DNA from: Sphingomonas mucosissima
GTDB taxonomy: Bacteria; Pseudomonadota; Alphaproteobacteria; Sphingomonadales; Sphingomonadaceae
Direction of reading: 5' to 3'
NCBI RefSeq assembly: GCF_002197665.1
Contig: NZ_NBBJ01000002.1
Span: 186,001-250,000, forward strand
DNA: 64,000 nt
In this document: piece after piece, positions 56,314-64,000 of the stretch
Numbering within the stretch: position 1 is the stretch's first letter
Layout of the letters: every line of letters starts with the position of its first letter
The notes under the pieces: model-generated
What the model was told of the DNA's origin: nothing
The model's database searches: none
The model's input: the letters and a program-made list of their open reading frames with translations, nothing else
Program-made: the position numbers and the translations under genes

Positions 56314-57688
56314 ATTCGCGGAAGGCGCGTTCCGACAGGCGGGTGATCGGCGTCAGGATGTATTGCATTACCGTGCGCGGATCGCCGAGCAGGTTCACCT
56401 CCGCCGTCATGCCGGTGCCGATCGGGAGCATGCGGTTGGTGCGTCGATCGAGCAGGCCCTTGGTGTCGGTGCGCACGAAGACGTTGTAATAGCTCACCTG
56501 CGCCCGTTCATCGACGATCGCATCGGGCGAGATCGATTCCACCTTGCCGTCGATCCAGCCGTAGATCGAGCTGTCATAGGCGGTGATGTTGATCCGCGCA
56601 TGCTGGCCGGTGCGGACGCGGGCGATGTCCTCCGGCCGGATGCGCGCTTCAACCAGCAGCGTGTCGCGCGAGGGGGAGATTTCCGCGATCGGCGCGCCGG
56701 GGCCGACTGCCGCGCCCACGGTGGTGACCAGCACCCGGTTGATCCGGCCGGCGAGCGGCGCGCGCACGGTGGTACGTTCCACGCGGGCTGCCAATGCCGG
56801 GATCGTCGAGGAGCGAGCGGCGAGATCGGCCTGCGCCCGCGCGAGCTCATCGGCGGCGCGCGCGCGCCAATCCTGCCGCGCCTGCGCCAGGCTGGCATTG
56901 GCCTCTGCCACGCCCGCCTGAGCCCTGGCCAGCGATGCCGCGGCCTGCGCCGCCTCACTGGCGGCCACGCTGGCGGCACTATCGGCCTGGGTCAGCGCCA
57001 GGCGCGGTTCGATGCCTTTTTCGACCAGTGGCTTGATCGTGGCGAGCTCCACCGCCCGCGCCTCGCGCGCGCTCTGGCGTGCGCTCAGCCCCGATTGCGC
57101 TTCCGCCACGGCGCGGGTCGCCTGCACACCGCGCGCGCCATATGCGCCGGTGATCGCGGCCAGTTCCTGCATCCGCGCGGCGTGGAGCGCCCGCTCGATC
57201 TCGATCTGCTCTGCCACCGCCGGGTTGGTGGCAGCGGGATAGACCGGCTCGCGGCCGAGCACTTCGGCCTTGAGGCGCGCGATCTTGACCTGGAGCGCGG
57301 CGGCCTGCGCCTCGCCCGAGCCGAGTTCGCCGCCCGTGGCGGTGGGATCGAGCCGGACCAGTGGCTGGCCTGCGCGCACCACCTGGCCGATCCGCACCAG
57401 GATCTCCTGCACGATGCCGCCTTCGAGGTTGGAGACGGTCTGCAGCTGCGAACTGGCGATCACGCGGCCGGAGCCGCGCACGGTGCGGTCCAGCGTCGCC
57501 CAGGATGCCCAGATCACGAAGATGACGAAAAAGCCGAGGATCACCCACAGCAGCAGGTTGGACGCCTGCCGCGGCTTGATCCGCCGCGCGAGATCCTCAA
57601 GCCGGGTGGGTTCGCCGGACGTCTGCTCTGCCGGGGCGAGCGGCCCGCCGAGCTGGGCAGGGGGCGTGGTCGAAGGGGTCTGGGACAT
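56312..57688 (-). CDS. Type I secretion periplasmic adaptor (HlyD family)
   Basis: A 458-residue membrane fusion protein. One N-terminal helix (LLLWVILGFFVIFVIWASWA) anchors it. The biotinyl-lipoyl-like part follows (GSGRVIASSQLQTVSNLEGG; IVQEILVRIGQVVRAGQPLV), then a long Ala/Arg/Glu-rich coiled-coil hairpin to about residue 310, then the beta-barrel domain (VERTTVRAPLAGRINRVLVT; RTGQHARINITAYDSSIYGW). The end, GTGMTAEVNLLGDPRTVMQY, matches HlyD/LapC. It links the ABC transporter to the TolC-like channel. Three bases separate it from the ABC gene. Confidence 0.93.
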   Translation of the reverse strand: MSQTPSTTPPAQLGGPLAPAEQTSGEPTRLEDLARRIKPRQASNLLLWVILGFFVIFVIWASWATLDRTVRGSGRVIASSQLQTVSNLEGGIVQEILVRIGQVVRAGQPLVRLDPTATGGELGSGEAQAAALQVKIARLKAEVLGREPVYPAATNPAVAEQIEIERALHAARMQELAAITGAYGARGVQATRAVAEAQSGLSARQSAREARAVELATIKPLVEKGIEPRLALTQADSAASVAASEAAQAAASLARAQAGVAEANASLAQARQDWRARAADELARAQADLAARSSTIPALAARVERTTVRAPLAGRINRVLVTTVGAAVGPGAPIAEISPSRDTLLVEARIRPEDIARVRTGQHARINITAYDSSIYGWIDGKVESISPDAIVDERAQVSYYNVFVRTDTKGLLDRRTNRMLPIGTGMTAEVNLLGDPRTVMQYILTPITRLSERAFRE

Positions 57689-57691
57689 GGA

Positions 57692-59419
57692 TCAGGCCAC
57701 CTTTGGCCGGGTGAGTTGCTGCAAGACCTTGTCGCGCGGGCCGTCCATGGCGATCCGGCCGCGCTCCATCACGATGATGCGCTGCACGAGTTGCAGCAAA
57801 GGCGGGCGATGCGTGACAAGGATCATGGTGCGGCCCTGAACCTCGTTCTGGAGCCGCTCAATCAGCCCCTGCTCGGTCTGCGTGTCCATGCTGGCGGATG
57901 GCTCGTCGAAAACAAGCATCTGCGGCTTGCCGGCCAGCGCGCGGGCGATCGCGATCGACTGGCGCTGGCCACCGGACAGGCCCTCGCCGCGATCCGCGAG
58001 CTTCAGGTCATAGCCGTTGGCGATCTGGCCCATGAACTGGTGCGTGCCTGACAAGGCCGACGCGCGCAGCATTTCCGCGTCGTCGATACCGGGGCGGCCA
58101 AGCATGATGTTCTCACGCACGCTGCCGGTCATCAGCACGCTATCCTGCATCGCAACGCCCATCTGCGCGCGGACCGTGGCGGGATCGATCTGGCGCAGAT
58201 CGGTGCCATCGACCATCACCAGCCCGTCCTCGGGCGGATACAGCCCCAGGATCAGGCGCGTGATGGTGGATTTGCCCGAGCCCACGCGGCCGAGCAGCGC
58301 CACGCGCTCGCCGGGCTCGACCGTGAACGACACGCCCTGCAGCGCCGGCTCGGCCGCGCCGGGATAGCGGAAGGTGACGTTGCGGAATTCGATTTTGCCG
58401 GCGAGCGCGGCGATGCGCAGCGGCTCGCCCGCCGGGCCTTCGCTGGGCTGCTCCATCATGGCGTTGATCTGGCGATACGCGGTGCGCGTCGCGGAGAGGC
58501 GGGCGAGCAATTGCGTGATCTGCGCCAGCGGCGCGATGGCGCGGCCGGCAAGCAGCGAGCAGGCGATGAGGCCGCCGGACGTCAGCTCACGCGCGGCGAT
58601 CAGGTTCACGCCGACGATCACGACCGCCGCATAGCTGACGGTGCTTGCCGAGCCGGCGACGGTGATCGCGATGCTGGAGATGAGCCGCTGCCGCAGCGAG
58701 GATTCCGATTGCTGCTGGACCGCGCCGAGCCAACGCTTGGTCAGCATCGGGCCGGCGCCGGACGCCTTTACGGTTTCCATGCCGCCAATCGTTTCCACCA
58801 GCACGGATTGCTTGGACAGCCCCTCGCGCATCGTGCGCGCGGTGAGCCGCTCCAGCGCGGGATTGCTGGCCCAGGCGGTCAGCAGCACGACCGGGATGAT
58901 GACCAGCAGAACGATCACTACCTTGCCGCCGATCGCCCAGATCACCGCCACCGTCAGGATCAGGAACGGGAAATCGACCAGCGCGGTCATGGTGGCGGAG
59001 GCGAAGAAATCACGCAGCGCTTCCAGCTCGCGCATCAGCCCCGCCAGCGCACCGGTGGAGCCCTTCTTGTGGTCGAGCCGGATCGCCAGCAGCTTGCGGA
59101 ACACCCGCTCGCCGACCTGATAATCGATGTCCGCGCCGGCAATGTCGACGAAATAGGACCGCAGCATCTTCAGCACGAAATCGAAGATGATGACGACGGC
59201 AAAGCCGATCGACAGCGCGACCAGGCTCGACATCGCGTTGTTGGGGATGACCCGGTCGTAGATCACCATGGAGAACAGCGACGTCACCAGCGCGAAGACG
59301 TTGATCAGCACCGCGGCCGCCGCGACCTTGAGATAGGTCTGCTTGTTCTCGATCATCGGTTCGAGCAACCAGGGCGCGAACCGGGGCTTGGGATCGGGGA
59401 CGAGCGTATGGTCGCTCAT
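57692..59419 (-). CDS. Type I secretion ABC transporter/permease (LapB-like)
   Basis: A 575-residue ABC exporter. Residues about 25-310 form the membrane domain (VAAAAVLINVFALVTSLFSM; FPFLILTVAVIWAIGGKVVI). The ATPase domain has Walker A LLGRVGSGKSTITRLILGLY, Q-loop MGVAMQDSVLMTGSV, signature LSGGQRQSIAIARAL, and Walker B MLVFDEPSASMD. The N-terminal C39 peptidase-like domain of bacteriocin exporters and of LapB-type exporters is missing or reduced to about 25 residues. Its end is 3 bases before the adaptor gene; its start overlaps the TolC-like stop (ATGA). Confidence 0.92.
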   Translation of the reverse strand: MSDHTLVPDPKPRFAPWLLEPMIENKQTYLKVAAAAVLINVFALVTSLFSMVIYDRVIPNNAMSSLVALSIGFAVVIIFDFVLKMLRSYFVDIAGADIDYQVGERVFRKLLAIRLDHKKGSTGALAGLMRELEALRDFFASATMTALVDFPFLILTVAVIWAIGGKVVIVLLVIIPVVLLTAWASNPALERLTARTMREGLSKQSVLVETIGGMETVKASGAGPMLTKRWLGAVQQQSESSLRQRLISSIAITVAGSASTVSYAAVVIVGVNLIAARELTSGGLIACSLLAGRAIAPLAQITQLLARLSATRTAYRQINAMMEQPSEGPAGEPLRIAALAGKIEFRNVTFRYPGAAEPALQGVSFTVEPGERVALLGRVGSGKSTITRLILGLYPPEDGLVMVDGTDLRQIDPATVRAQMGVAMQDSVLMTGSVRENIMLGRPGIDDAEMLRASALSGTHQFMGQIANGYDLKLADRGEGLSGGQRQSIAIARALAGKPQMLVFDEPSASMDTQTEQGLIERLQNEVQGRTMILVTHRPPLLQLVQRIIVMERGRIAMDGPRDKVLQQLTRPKVA

Positions 59420-60894
59420 GGCTGGCGTCCTTGGGATGGATCGGTGATGCCGAGCGTCGGCAGTAACTGGCCCGTGCGGGACAACAGGACGTAGCGCGCG
59501 GCGTCGAGTTCGGTGACGGCCTGGAGATAGCCGACGGCCGTTTCGAAATAGCTATCCTCCGCGCCGATCACGTCGAACAAGGTGCCGGACGCGACCCGGA
59601 AGCGCTCGGCAATCGTGTCACGCGAGCGGCGGCTGGCGAGGTAGGTGGATTCAAGCGCGCGGCGCTGCTCCTCCAGCACCTGCACGTCGGACCAGGCGAT
59701 CTCGGCATCGCGGGCGGCTTCGGTGGAGACGCGGTTCGCCCGTGCCTCTGCGGAGCGGGCGCGGGCCTGCGCCTGCTGATCGCGCTCCTCGATGCCGCCC
59801 CACAGGCGCTGGCGCAACGTGAGGCGGGCGCGCACGTCATAGTCACGCGGTGTCTCGTAAATGCCATAGCGCCCGGCATCGATACCGGCGGCGAGGGTAG
59901 GCAGCCGATCGGCATGGGCGGCGCGGGCATCGTTGCGCGCGGCTTCGGCGACCGACCGGGCGGAGCGTACCGTCGGCACGTCCACCGCGCGCGCCACGGC
60001 CAGATCCTTGCTGACATTGGCCTGGCCGATGAAGGGCGCGCGGGCGAGACCGACCGGCGGCGGCGCACCCGTCAATGATTGGAAACGGGCCGAGGCTTGC
60101 GCCTCCAGCCGGCGGAACCGGGCCAGCCGTGCGTCCGCAGAGGCGATATAGCTGTCCACCCGCGCGATGTCGGCCTCAGCGGATGCGCCGCGGCGGATGC
60201 GTTCCTGCACCATCGCGCGCAATTCGCGCTGGCTGGCGGCGAACGCGGTGGAGAGCGTCACCAGCGCGCGATAGGTGAACACATCGTACCATGAGGCGAG
60301 CGTCGTCAGCGCAATCCGATCCTGCGCGCCGAGAATGTCGGTCTCAGCCGCGCGCAGCCGCTCCCGCGCGGCCCCGATGCGGGCATTGGCGCTGCCCCCG
60401 TCCAGCAGGAGCTGGTCGATCGTCAGCAATTGATCCGTGCGGCGGCCGGGCCGCGCTTCCTCAATGACGTTTTCGATGTTGTTGCCGAAGTTGCGCGAGA
60501 GCACCTTGTAGCTGGTGATCGTGACATCAACGGTGGGGCGGCGGACCGATCTGGCCTCGCCCAGCGCCGCATCGGCCTGATCACGATTGGCGCTCGCCTC
60601 CGCAGCTTCCGGCGCGCGGGCGAGCGTTGCGTCCACGATCTGCTGCAGCGTTTCGACCGGTGCCGTTCGGCGGGTGAGTGCCAGCAGGGGATCGTCTTCT
60701 GCGCGGATCGCCATCGGATCGCCGCTATGCGTCGGCAGCAGCGGGCCGGCTTGCCCGCCTGACATTTGCTGGTCGCTCGTTTGCGGTCCGGTAGTTTGCT
60801 GGCCGGTAGTTTGCTGTCCGGTCGCCGGACATGCCAGCGCAGCCGCAGCGAGAACCGCGATGGCGGTCTTCGCCTGTCCTGCCCTGAAAACCAT
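59416..60894 (-). CDS. TolC family outer membrane channel protein
   Basis: A 492-residue protein. A signal-like N-terminus (MVFRAGQAKTAIAVLAAAAL) is followed by a short repeat region (QQTTGQQTTGPQTSDQQMSG). The core has the two TolC/OEP repeats: VETLQQIVDATLARAPEAAE, RRPTVDVTITSYKVLSRNFG, GASAEADIARVDSYIASADA and FRVASGTLFDVIGAEDSYFE. The end is LDAARYVLLSRTGQLLPTLG. It forms the outer-membrane exit of the type I system and is the first gene of tolC-ABC-hlyD. ATG 60894 is chosen so that the signal peptide starts the protein; the frame runs back to 60960. Confidence 0.9.
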   Translation of the reverse strand: MVFRAGQAKTAIAVLAAAALACPATGQQTTGQQTTGPQTSDQQMSGGQAGPLLPTHSGDPMAIRAEDDPLLALTRRTAPVETLQQIVDATLARAPEAAEASANRDQADAALGEARSVRRPTVDVTITSYKVLSRNFGNNIENVIEEARPGRRTDQLLTIDQLLLDGGSANARIGAARERLRAAETDILGAQDRIALTTLASWYDVFTYRALVTLSTAFAASQRELRAMVQERIRRGASAEADIARVDSYIASADARLARFRRLEAQASARFQSLTGAPPPVGLARAPFIGQANVSKDLAVARAVDVPTVRSARSVAEAARNDARAAHADRLPTLAAGIDAGRYGIYETPRDYDVRARLTLRQRLWGGIEERDQQAQARARSAEARANRVSTEAARDAEIAWSDVQVLEEQRRALESTYLASRRSRDTIAERFRVASGTLFDVIGAEDSYFETAVGYLQAVTELDAARYVLLSRTGQLLPTLGITDPSQGRQP

Positions 60895-60981
60895 TGGTGA
60901 AATCACAGATCCCCCCCGGGACAAGACTTCACCTCTATCCGTTACCAACCGTGCCGCCAAGTATGACGCTGTCGGAATAAA

Positions 60982-60998
60982 GCATTCAATTTGGATGC
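60982..60998. promoter_or_regulatory. Imperfect palindrome upstream of the type I secretion operon
   Basis: GCATTCA-ATT-TGGATGC: 7-base arms match at 6 of 7 positions. It lies in the 105-base gap between motB and the TolC-like gene, near the end of motB. It may be an operator for the secretion operon; this is inference from symmetry only. Confidence 0.25.
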
Positions 60999-60999
60999 A

Positions 61000-61905
61000 T
61001 TACTGTCCGAATGCGCCTTCGCGGTACAGAAGCGTGATCGCGACGCGGCGATTGCGCGGGTCCATCGGGTTCTCGACGATCATCGGCTCGCGATCCGCCA
61101 CGCCTTCGATACGGTGAAAGCGCTGTTCGGGAATGCCGCCTTGCGCCAGGCGGCGGCGCGTCGCCTCGGCGCGCGCGGTGCCCAGCATCCAGTTGTTCAT
61201 CGCCCGGGGATCGCCAAAGGGCAGGCTGTCGGTGTGGCCGCGAATCATGATCGGGTTCTGCGTCGGGCGAATGCCTTCGGCGACCATGCCGATCAGGGCG
61301 GAGGCGTCCTTTTCGAGCGACGTCGTGCCGAGCGCGAACATCGAGTAATTCGCGTCATCCACCAAATCGATCCGCATGCCGTTCGGCGTCATGGTGAAGC
61401 GGATGTGCTTGGCGAGCGCTGCCAGCGACTTGCGCTCCTTCAGCTGTTGTTCGACCTTTTGCTTCAGCTTGGCGAAGTTCTTGCGGTCCTCCGCCGCGAT
61501 CGCCTCCGGGCTCCGCAGCGAGCCCTTCTTGCCGGAGCCCATCTGTGGGCCGCCGGATCCTTCCGCCTTGGAGACGATCGTCGGCATGCGCGAATTGCCA
61601 TCGTGCGGCCCGCTCTTCTCGCTGGACGTGACGGACTGGCCGCCCAAGAGGCCACTGCCGCCGATGCCGAGCGACTTGGTATTGAGGATGGTCGGCGCGA
61701 AATAGTCGGCCACGCCCTTGCGCTGTTTTTCCGTGGTGGCGCCGAGCAGCCACATCAGCAGGAAGAACGCCATCATTGCCGTCACGAAATCGGCATAGGC
61801 GACCTTCCACGCGCCGCCGTGGTGGCCGCCGTGCCCTTCGATATAGACCTTCTTGACGATGATCTTCGGAGGCTGGTTGCTGCCGTGGGGCGCGCGCGTG
61901 GCCAC
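61000..61905 (-). CDS. motB: Flagellar motor stator protein MotB
   Basis: A 301-residue stator subunit. One membrane helix contains the proton-accepting Asp: AWKVAYADFVTAMMAFFLLM. A plug-like segment follows (KQRKGVADYFAPTIL). The OmpA-like peptidoglycan-binding domain covers about 190-295: NPIMIRGHTDSLPFGDPRAM, NNWMLGTARAEATRRRLAQG and PMDPRNRRVAITLLYREG. The N-terminal HGGHHGG stretch before the helix is His-rich. It directly follows motA (no gap) and precedes the type I secretion operon. Confidence 0.95.
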   Translation of the reverse strand: MATRAPHGSNQPPKIIVKKVYIEGHGGHHGGAWKVAYADFVTAMMAFFLLMWLLGATTEKQRKGVADYFAPTILNTKSLGIGGSGLLGGQSVTSSEKSGPHDGNSRMPTIVSKAEGSGGPQMGSGKKGSLRSPEAIAAEDRKNFAKLKQKVEQQLKERKSLAALAKHIRFTMTPNGMRIDLVDDANYSMFALGTTSLEKDASALIGMVAEGIRPTQNPIMIRGHTDSLPFGDPRAMNNWMLGTARAEATRRRLAQGGIPEQRFHRIEGVADREPMIVENPMDPRNRRVAITLLYREGAFGQ

Positions 61906-62769
61906 TTATTTGCCCCTGAGCCCGTCGAATACCTCGGCAAAGCCGGGCTGATTGGAATGCGCGATCCCCGAGCGCGCGGCCTCGATCACCAGCGGCTGCG
62001 GATGGCCATGCAGCGAGGCAATGATGATCTGCTTGACGACATGGTAGATCGCCGCATCCCCATCGATCACTTGCTTCAGGCGCGAGGCGAGCGGGCTGAC
62101 GATGCCGTAAGCGAGCAGCACGCCGAGGAACGTGCCGACCAGCGCGGAGCCGATCATCCCGCCGAGCACTGCCGGCGGCTGATCGATCGAGCCCATGGTC
62201 TTCACGACGCCCAGCACGGCCGCGACGATGCCGAGCGCAGGGAGCGCGTCCGCCAGCGAGGAAAGGGTGGTGTGCGGCCCCTCCACCTCGTGATGGTGGG
62301 TCTTGATGGCATTATCCATGACGTCCTCGACCGCGTGCACGTCCAGCGTGCCCGAGGAAACGACAACAAGCCGCAGCGTGTCGGCGATGAGGTTCACGAG
62401 CGTGTGGTCAGCGACCAGCTTTGGATATTCGGCGAAGACGGGGGAGGATTTGGGATCCTCGACGTGCGGTTCGAGCGCGATCGGCCCTTCCATCCGCAGC
62501 ATCTTCATCAGCTTCGACACCAGGAAGATGACGTCGAGATAATCCTGCTTCTTGTATTTGGGGCCTTTAAACACCTTGGCGAGGCCGCCGCCCATCGCCT
62601 TCAGCTCCTTGCCCGAATTGCCGATGATCAGCGCGCCCGCGGCGGCGCCGCCGATGATCAGCATCTCGTGCGGCAGCGCATGCAGCACCGGGCCAAGCGC
62701 GCCGCCGGTGATGGCAAAGCCGCCGAAGACCATGGCAATGAGAACAACAAGGCCAATGGCGGCGAGCAT
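61906..62769 (-). CDS. motA: Flagellar motor stator protein MotA
   Basis: A 287-residue stator subunit with four helices: LAAIGLVVLIAMVFGGFAIT, HEMLIIGGAAAGALIIG, ALPALGIVAAVLGVVKTMGS (with the Pro at the channel) and LGGMIGSALVGTFLGVLLAY. The cytosolic domain between helices 2 and 3 carries the charged residues that contact FliG (KYKKQDYLDVIFLVSKLMKM). It forms the proton channel with MotB. The start is ATG 62769. A 100-base gap separates it from flgL on the same strand. Confidence 0.95.
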   Translation of the reverse strand: MLAAIGLVVLIAMVFGGFAITGGALGPVLHALPHEMLIIGGAAAGALIIGNSGKELKAMGGGLAKVFKGPKYKKQDYLDVIFLVSKLMKMLRMEGPIALEPHVEDPKSSPVFAEYPKLVADHTLVNLIADTLRLVVVSSGTLDVHAVEDVMDNAIKTHHHEVEGPHTTLSSLADALPALGIVAAVLGVVKTMGSIDQPPAVLGGMIGSALVGTFLGVLLAYGIVSPLASRLKQVIDGDAAIYHVVKQIIIASLHGHPQPLVIEAARSGIAHSNQPGFAEVFDGLRGK

Positions 62770-62869
62770 GCTTATCCCCGGGAAATGCGTCGTGTGCGAT
62801 CTAACAAACGACCGGACGGACTAGATTTTTAGGGCCAATCGCGGCTGGATTGCCGGCCGCGGGCGAAGA

Positions 62870-63763
62870 TCACCTGAGATAGCTGAACAGGGACAGGCTG
62901 GAGAGCTTGGAGAAGCTGGCTTGCGTTGCTTGCAGGATCGTCATGGTCTTCTGCAGCTGGACGATGGTTTCGGTGGGATCGGCGTCCTCGATGGCGGCGC
63001 GCATCACCTCGCGGTCGTTCGCCGCCGTCTTGAGCTGCGCGGCGTGGAGATCGACCCGCGCCTCGCGCGCGCCAAGCGAGGCCTGGGTCGCCGTGACCTG
63101 ATCGGCGACGGTCGCGAGGGTATCGGCGGCGTCGCTTGGCAGCGTTTCGCCGGCCCGCAGCGCCGCCACGATGGCGGCGATGGCGCTGCCAAGGTCAGCC
63201 CCGTCCTTGGTCGCCAGGAAATCCCGGGCGTTGACGGTCGCTTCCACGCTTTGCCCGTCGCCGATCGGCATCGCTGCCGCCTTGCCCTCGGCGAAGCGGA
63301 GCGCGCTGCCTGAGCCCTTGGTGACAGCAGCATCGGCATCCTTGCCGCCGAACAGCGGCATCCCGCGCGCGTCCTTGCCGTTCGCCAGCGCGACGACCGA
63401 CTCAAGAATGCCCTGCAGCTCGGTGGCGATCGCCGCCTTAGCCGTATCGGAATTCGTGCCGTTCTTGCCCTGGAGCACCAGTTCGGACGCGCGTTGCAGC
63501 CGCTCGTTCATTTGCGAAAGGCTGCTGCCAGCCTGTTGCAGCGTCGCCTGCGCCAGCTTGACGTTGGCCGCGTCCTGCACCCCATCGGCATTGGCGCGGC
63601 CGATCACTTGCAGCCGCTGATACCCGACGCTGTCGTCGGACGGCGCCAGCAGCTTCTTGCCGGTGGATACCTGCTCGTTCAGCCGGTCGAACTGCGCCTG
63701 CAGCTTCTGCATCGACGCGGTGGAGCGGCTGTAGAACAGGCCTGTGGAGATGTTGTTGCTCAT
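62870..63763 (-). CDS. flgL: Flagellar hook-filament junction protein FlgL
   Basis: A 297-residue flagellin-like protein joining hook and filament (HAP3). The N-terminal D0/D1 helix reads ISTGLFYSRSTASMQKLQAQ then LNEQVSTGKKLLAPSDDSVG, and the C-terminal helix ends in TIVQLQKTMTILQATQASFS, KLSSLSLFSYLR. The middle domain is short and Ala/Gly/Asp-rich. ATG 63763 overlaps the flgK stop (ATGA), as is common for flgKL. Confidence 0.93.
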   Translation of the reverse strand: MSNNISTGLFYSRSTASMQKLQAQFDRLNEQVSTGKKLLAPSDDSVGYQRLQVIGRANADGVQDAANVKLAQATLQQAGSSLSQMNERLQRASELVLQGKNGTNSDTAKAAIATELQGILESVVALANGKDARGMPLFGGKDADAAVTKGSGSALRFAEGKAAAMPIGDGQSVEATVNARDFLATKDGADLGSAIAAIVAALRAGETLPSDAADTLATVADQVTATQASLGAREARVDLHAAQLKTAANDREVMRAAIEDADPTETIVQLQKTMTILQATQASFSKLSSLSLFSYLR

Positions 63764-64000
63764 CAGCGGATGTCCAGCAGGGTCTGGAAGGTGTCACGCG
63801 CGATCGAGATGACCCGGCTCGACGCCTGATACGCCTGCTGGAAGCGCAAGAGATCCACCGCCTCCCGGTCCAGATCGACGCCGGAGAGGGTGTCGCGTGC
63901 TGCGATTGCCGCGTCATGGATGGCTGCCTGCGCCTCACCCACGACACCGCGCGCCTGGATGGCGGCGGCATTGCCCGAGACCATGGCGCTCACCGTGGTC
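63763..64000 (-). CDS. flgK: Flagellar hook-associated protein FlgK (C-terminal part)
   Basis: Partial: the frame runs off the right edge of the window. The visible 78 residues end in VDLDREAVDLLRFQQAYQAS and SRVISIARDTFQTLLDIR, the conserved C-terminal helix of FlgK (HAP1). GTG 63993 is not a real start; the reading frame is open through 64000. The stop overlaps flgL. Confidence 0.9.
   Translation of the reverse strand, partial: TTVSAMVSGNAAAIQARGVVGEAQAAIHDAAIAARDTLSGVDLDREAVDLLRFQQAYQASSRVISIARDTFQTLLDIR

Overview
The window is high-GC, gene-dense DNA that reads as the chromosome of an alphaproteobacterium, most likely a sphingomonad (Sphingomonas or a close relative). The grounds are the 14-gene nuo cluster followed by birA-coaX-rnj-DUF1467 (an alphaproteobacterial gene order), a CC_3452-family exported protein, one bifunctional Rsh in place of separate RelA and SpoT, and small conserved proteins known to me mainly from sphingomonads. 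I see no rRNA, tRNA, CRISPR array, IS element or prophage. Genus assignment is inference from gene content; no search was run.

Layout. 92-3876 (minus): a small membrane protein, then a compact arginine succinyltransferase unit of an M20 amidohydrolase, astA and astB. A divergent control region with a Fur-like 7-1-7 box separates it from 4030-18810 (plus), the complete respiratory complex I operon nuoA-N with mostly 4-bp start/stop overlaps. 18807-22456 (plus): birA (apparently starting at CTG), coaX, RNase J and a DUF1467 membrane protein. 22598-29039: a signalling and polarity-like block holding a TipN-like membrane coiled-coil protein (minus), an Hpt-like protein whose phospho-acceptor His is Trp, a nucleotidyltransferase-like/membrane fusion, a DUF2336 protein and a histidine-kinase-like protein whose phospho-acceptor His is Thr. 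29139-33296: a glycan modification set (GT-C-like membrane protein, GtrA flippase, methyltransferase, GtrB-like GT2). 33350-43046: housekeeping and stress genes (DUF885 peptidase, rsh, CC_3452, HxlR regulator, dienelactone hydrolase, gpmA, rarD-like, flavodoxin-fold reductase, DNA-repair radical SAM protein). 43124-49480 (minus): smc, then a thiolase/acyl-CoA dehydrogenase pair. 49990-56218: SulP transporter, ispG, DUF1993, acyltransferase, plant-type asparaginase, DoxX-like protein. 56312-60894 (minus): a complete type I secretion system (TolC, LapB-type ABC, HlyD) without a substrate gene. 61000-64000 (minus): motA, motB, flgL and the 3' end of flgK.

How the parts fit. Complex I, biotin ligase, pantothenate kinase and RNase J form the core-metabolism half. 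The block at 22.6-29 kb is the most unusual: three adjacent regulators keep the fold of phosphorelay parts, but two have lost the residue that would carry phosphate, next to a polar-marker-like coiled-coil protein. This suggests phosphotransfer-independent (DivL-like) signalling. The right end couples motility (stators, hook-filament junction) to a secretion machine of the kind used for large surface adhesins.

Scattered between operons are copies of an extragenic palindrome (TGGA.CCCGG...CCGGGATGACG and its inverse). A second inverted-repeat family (CCGTTCG...TGTCGA) sits inside the nuo operon between nuoL and nuoM.
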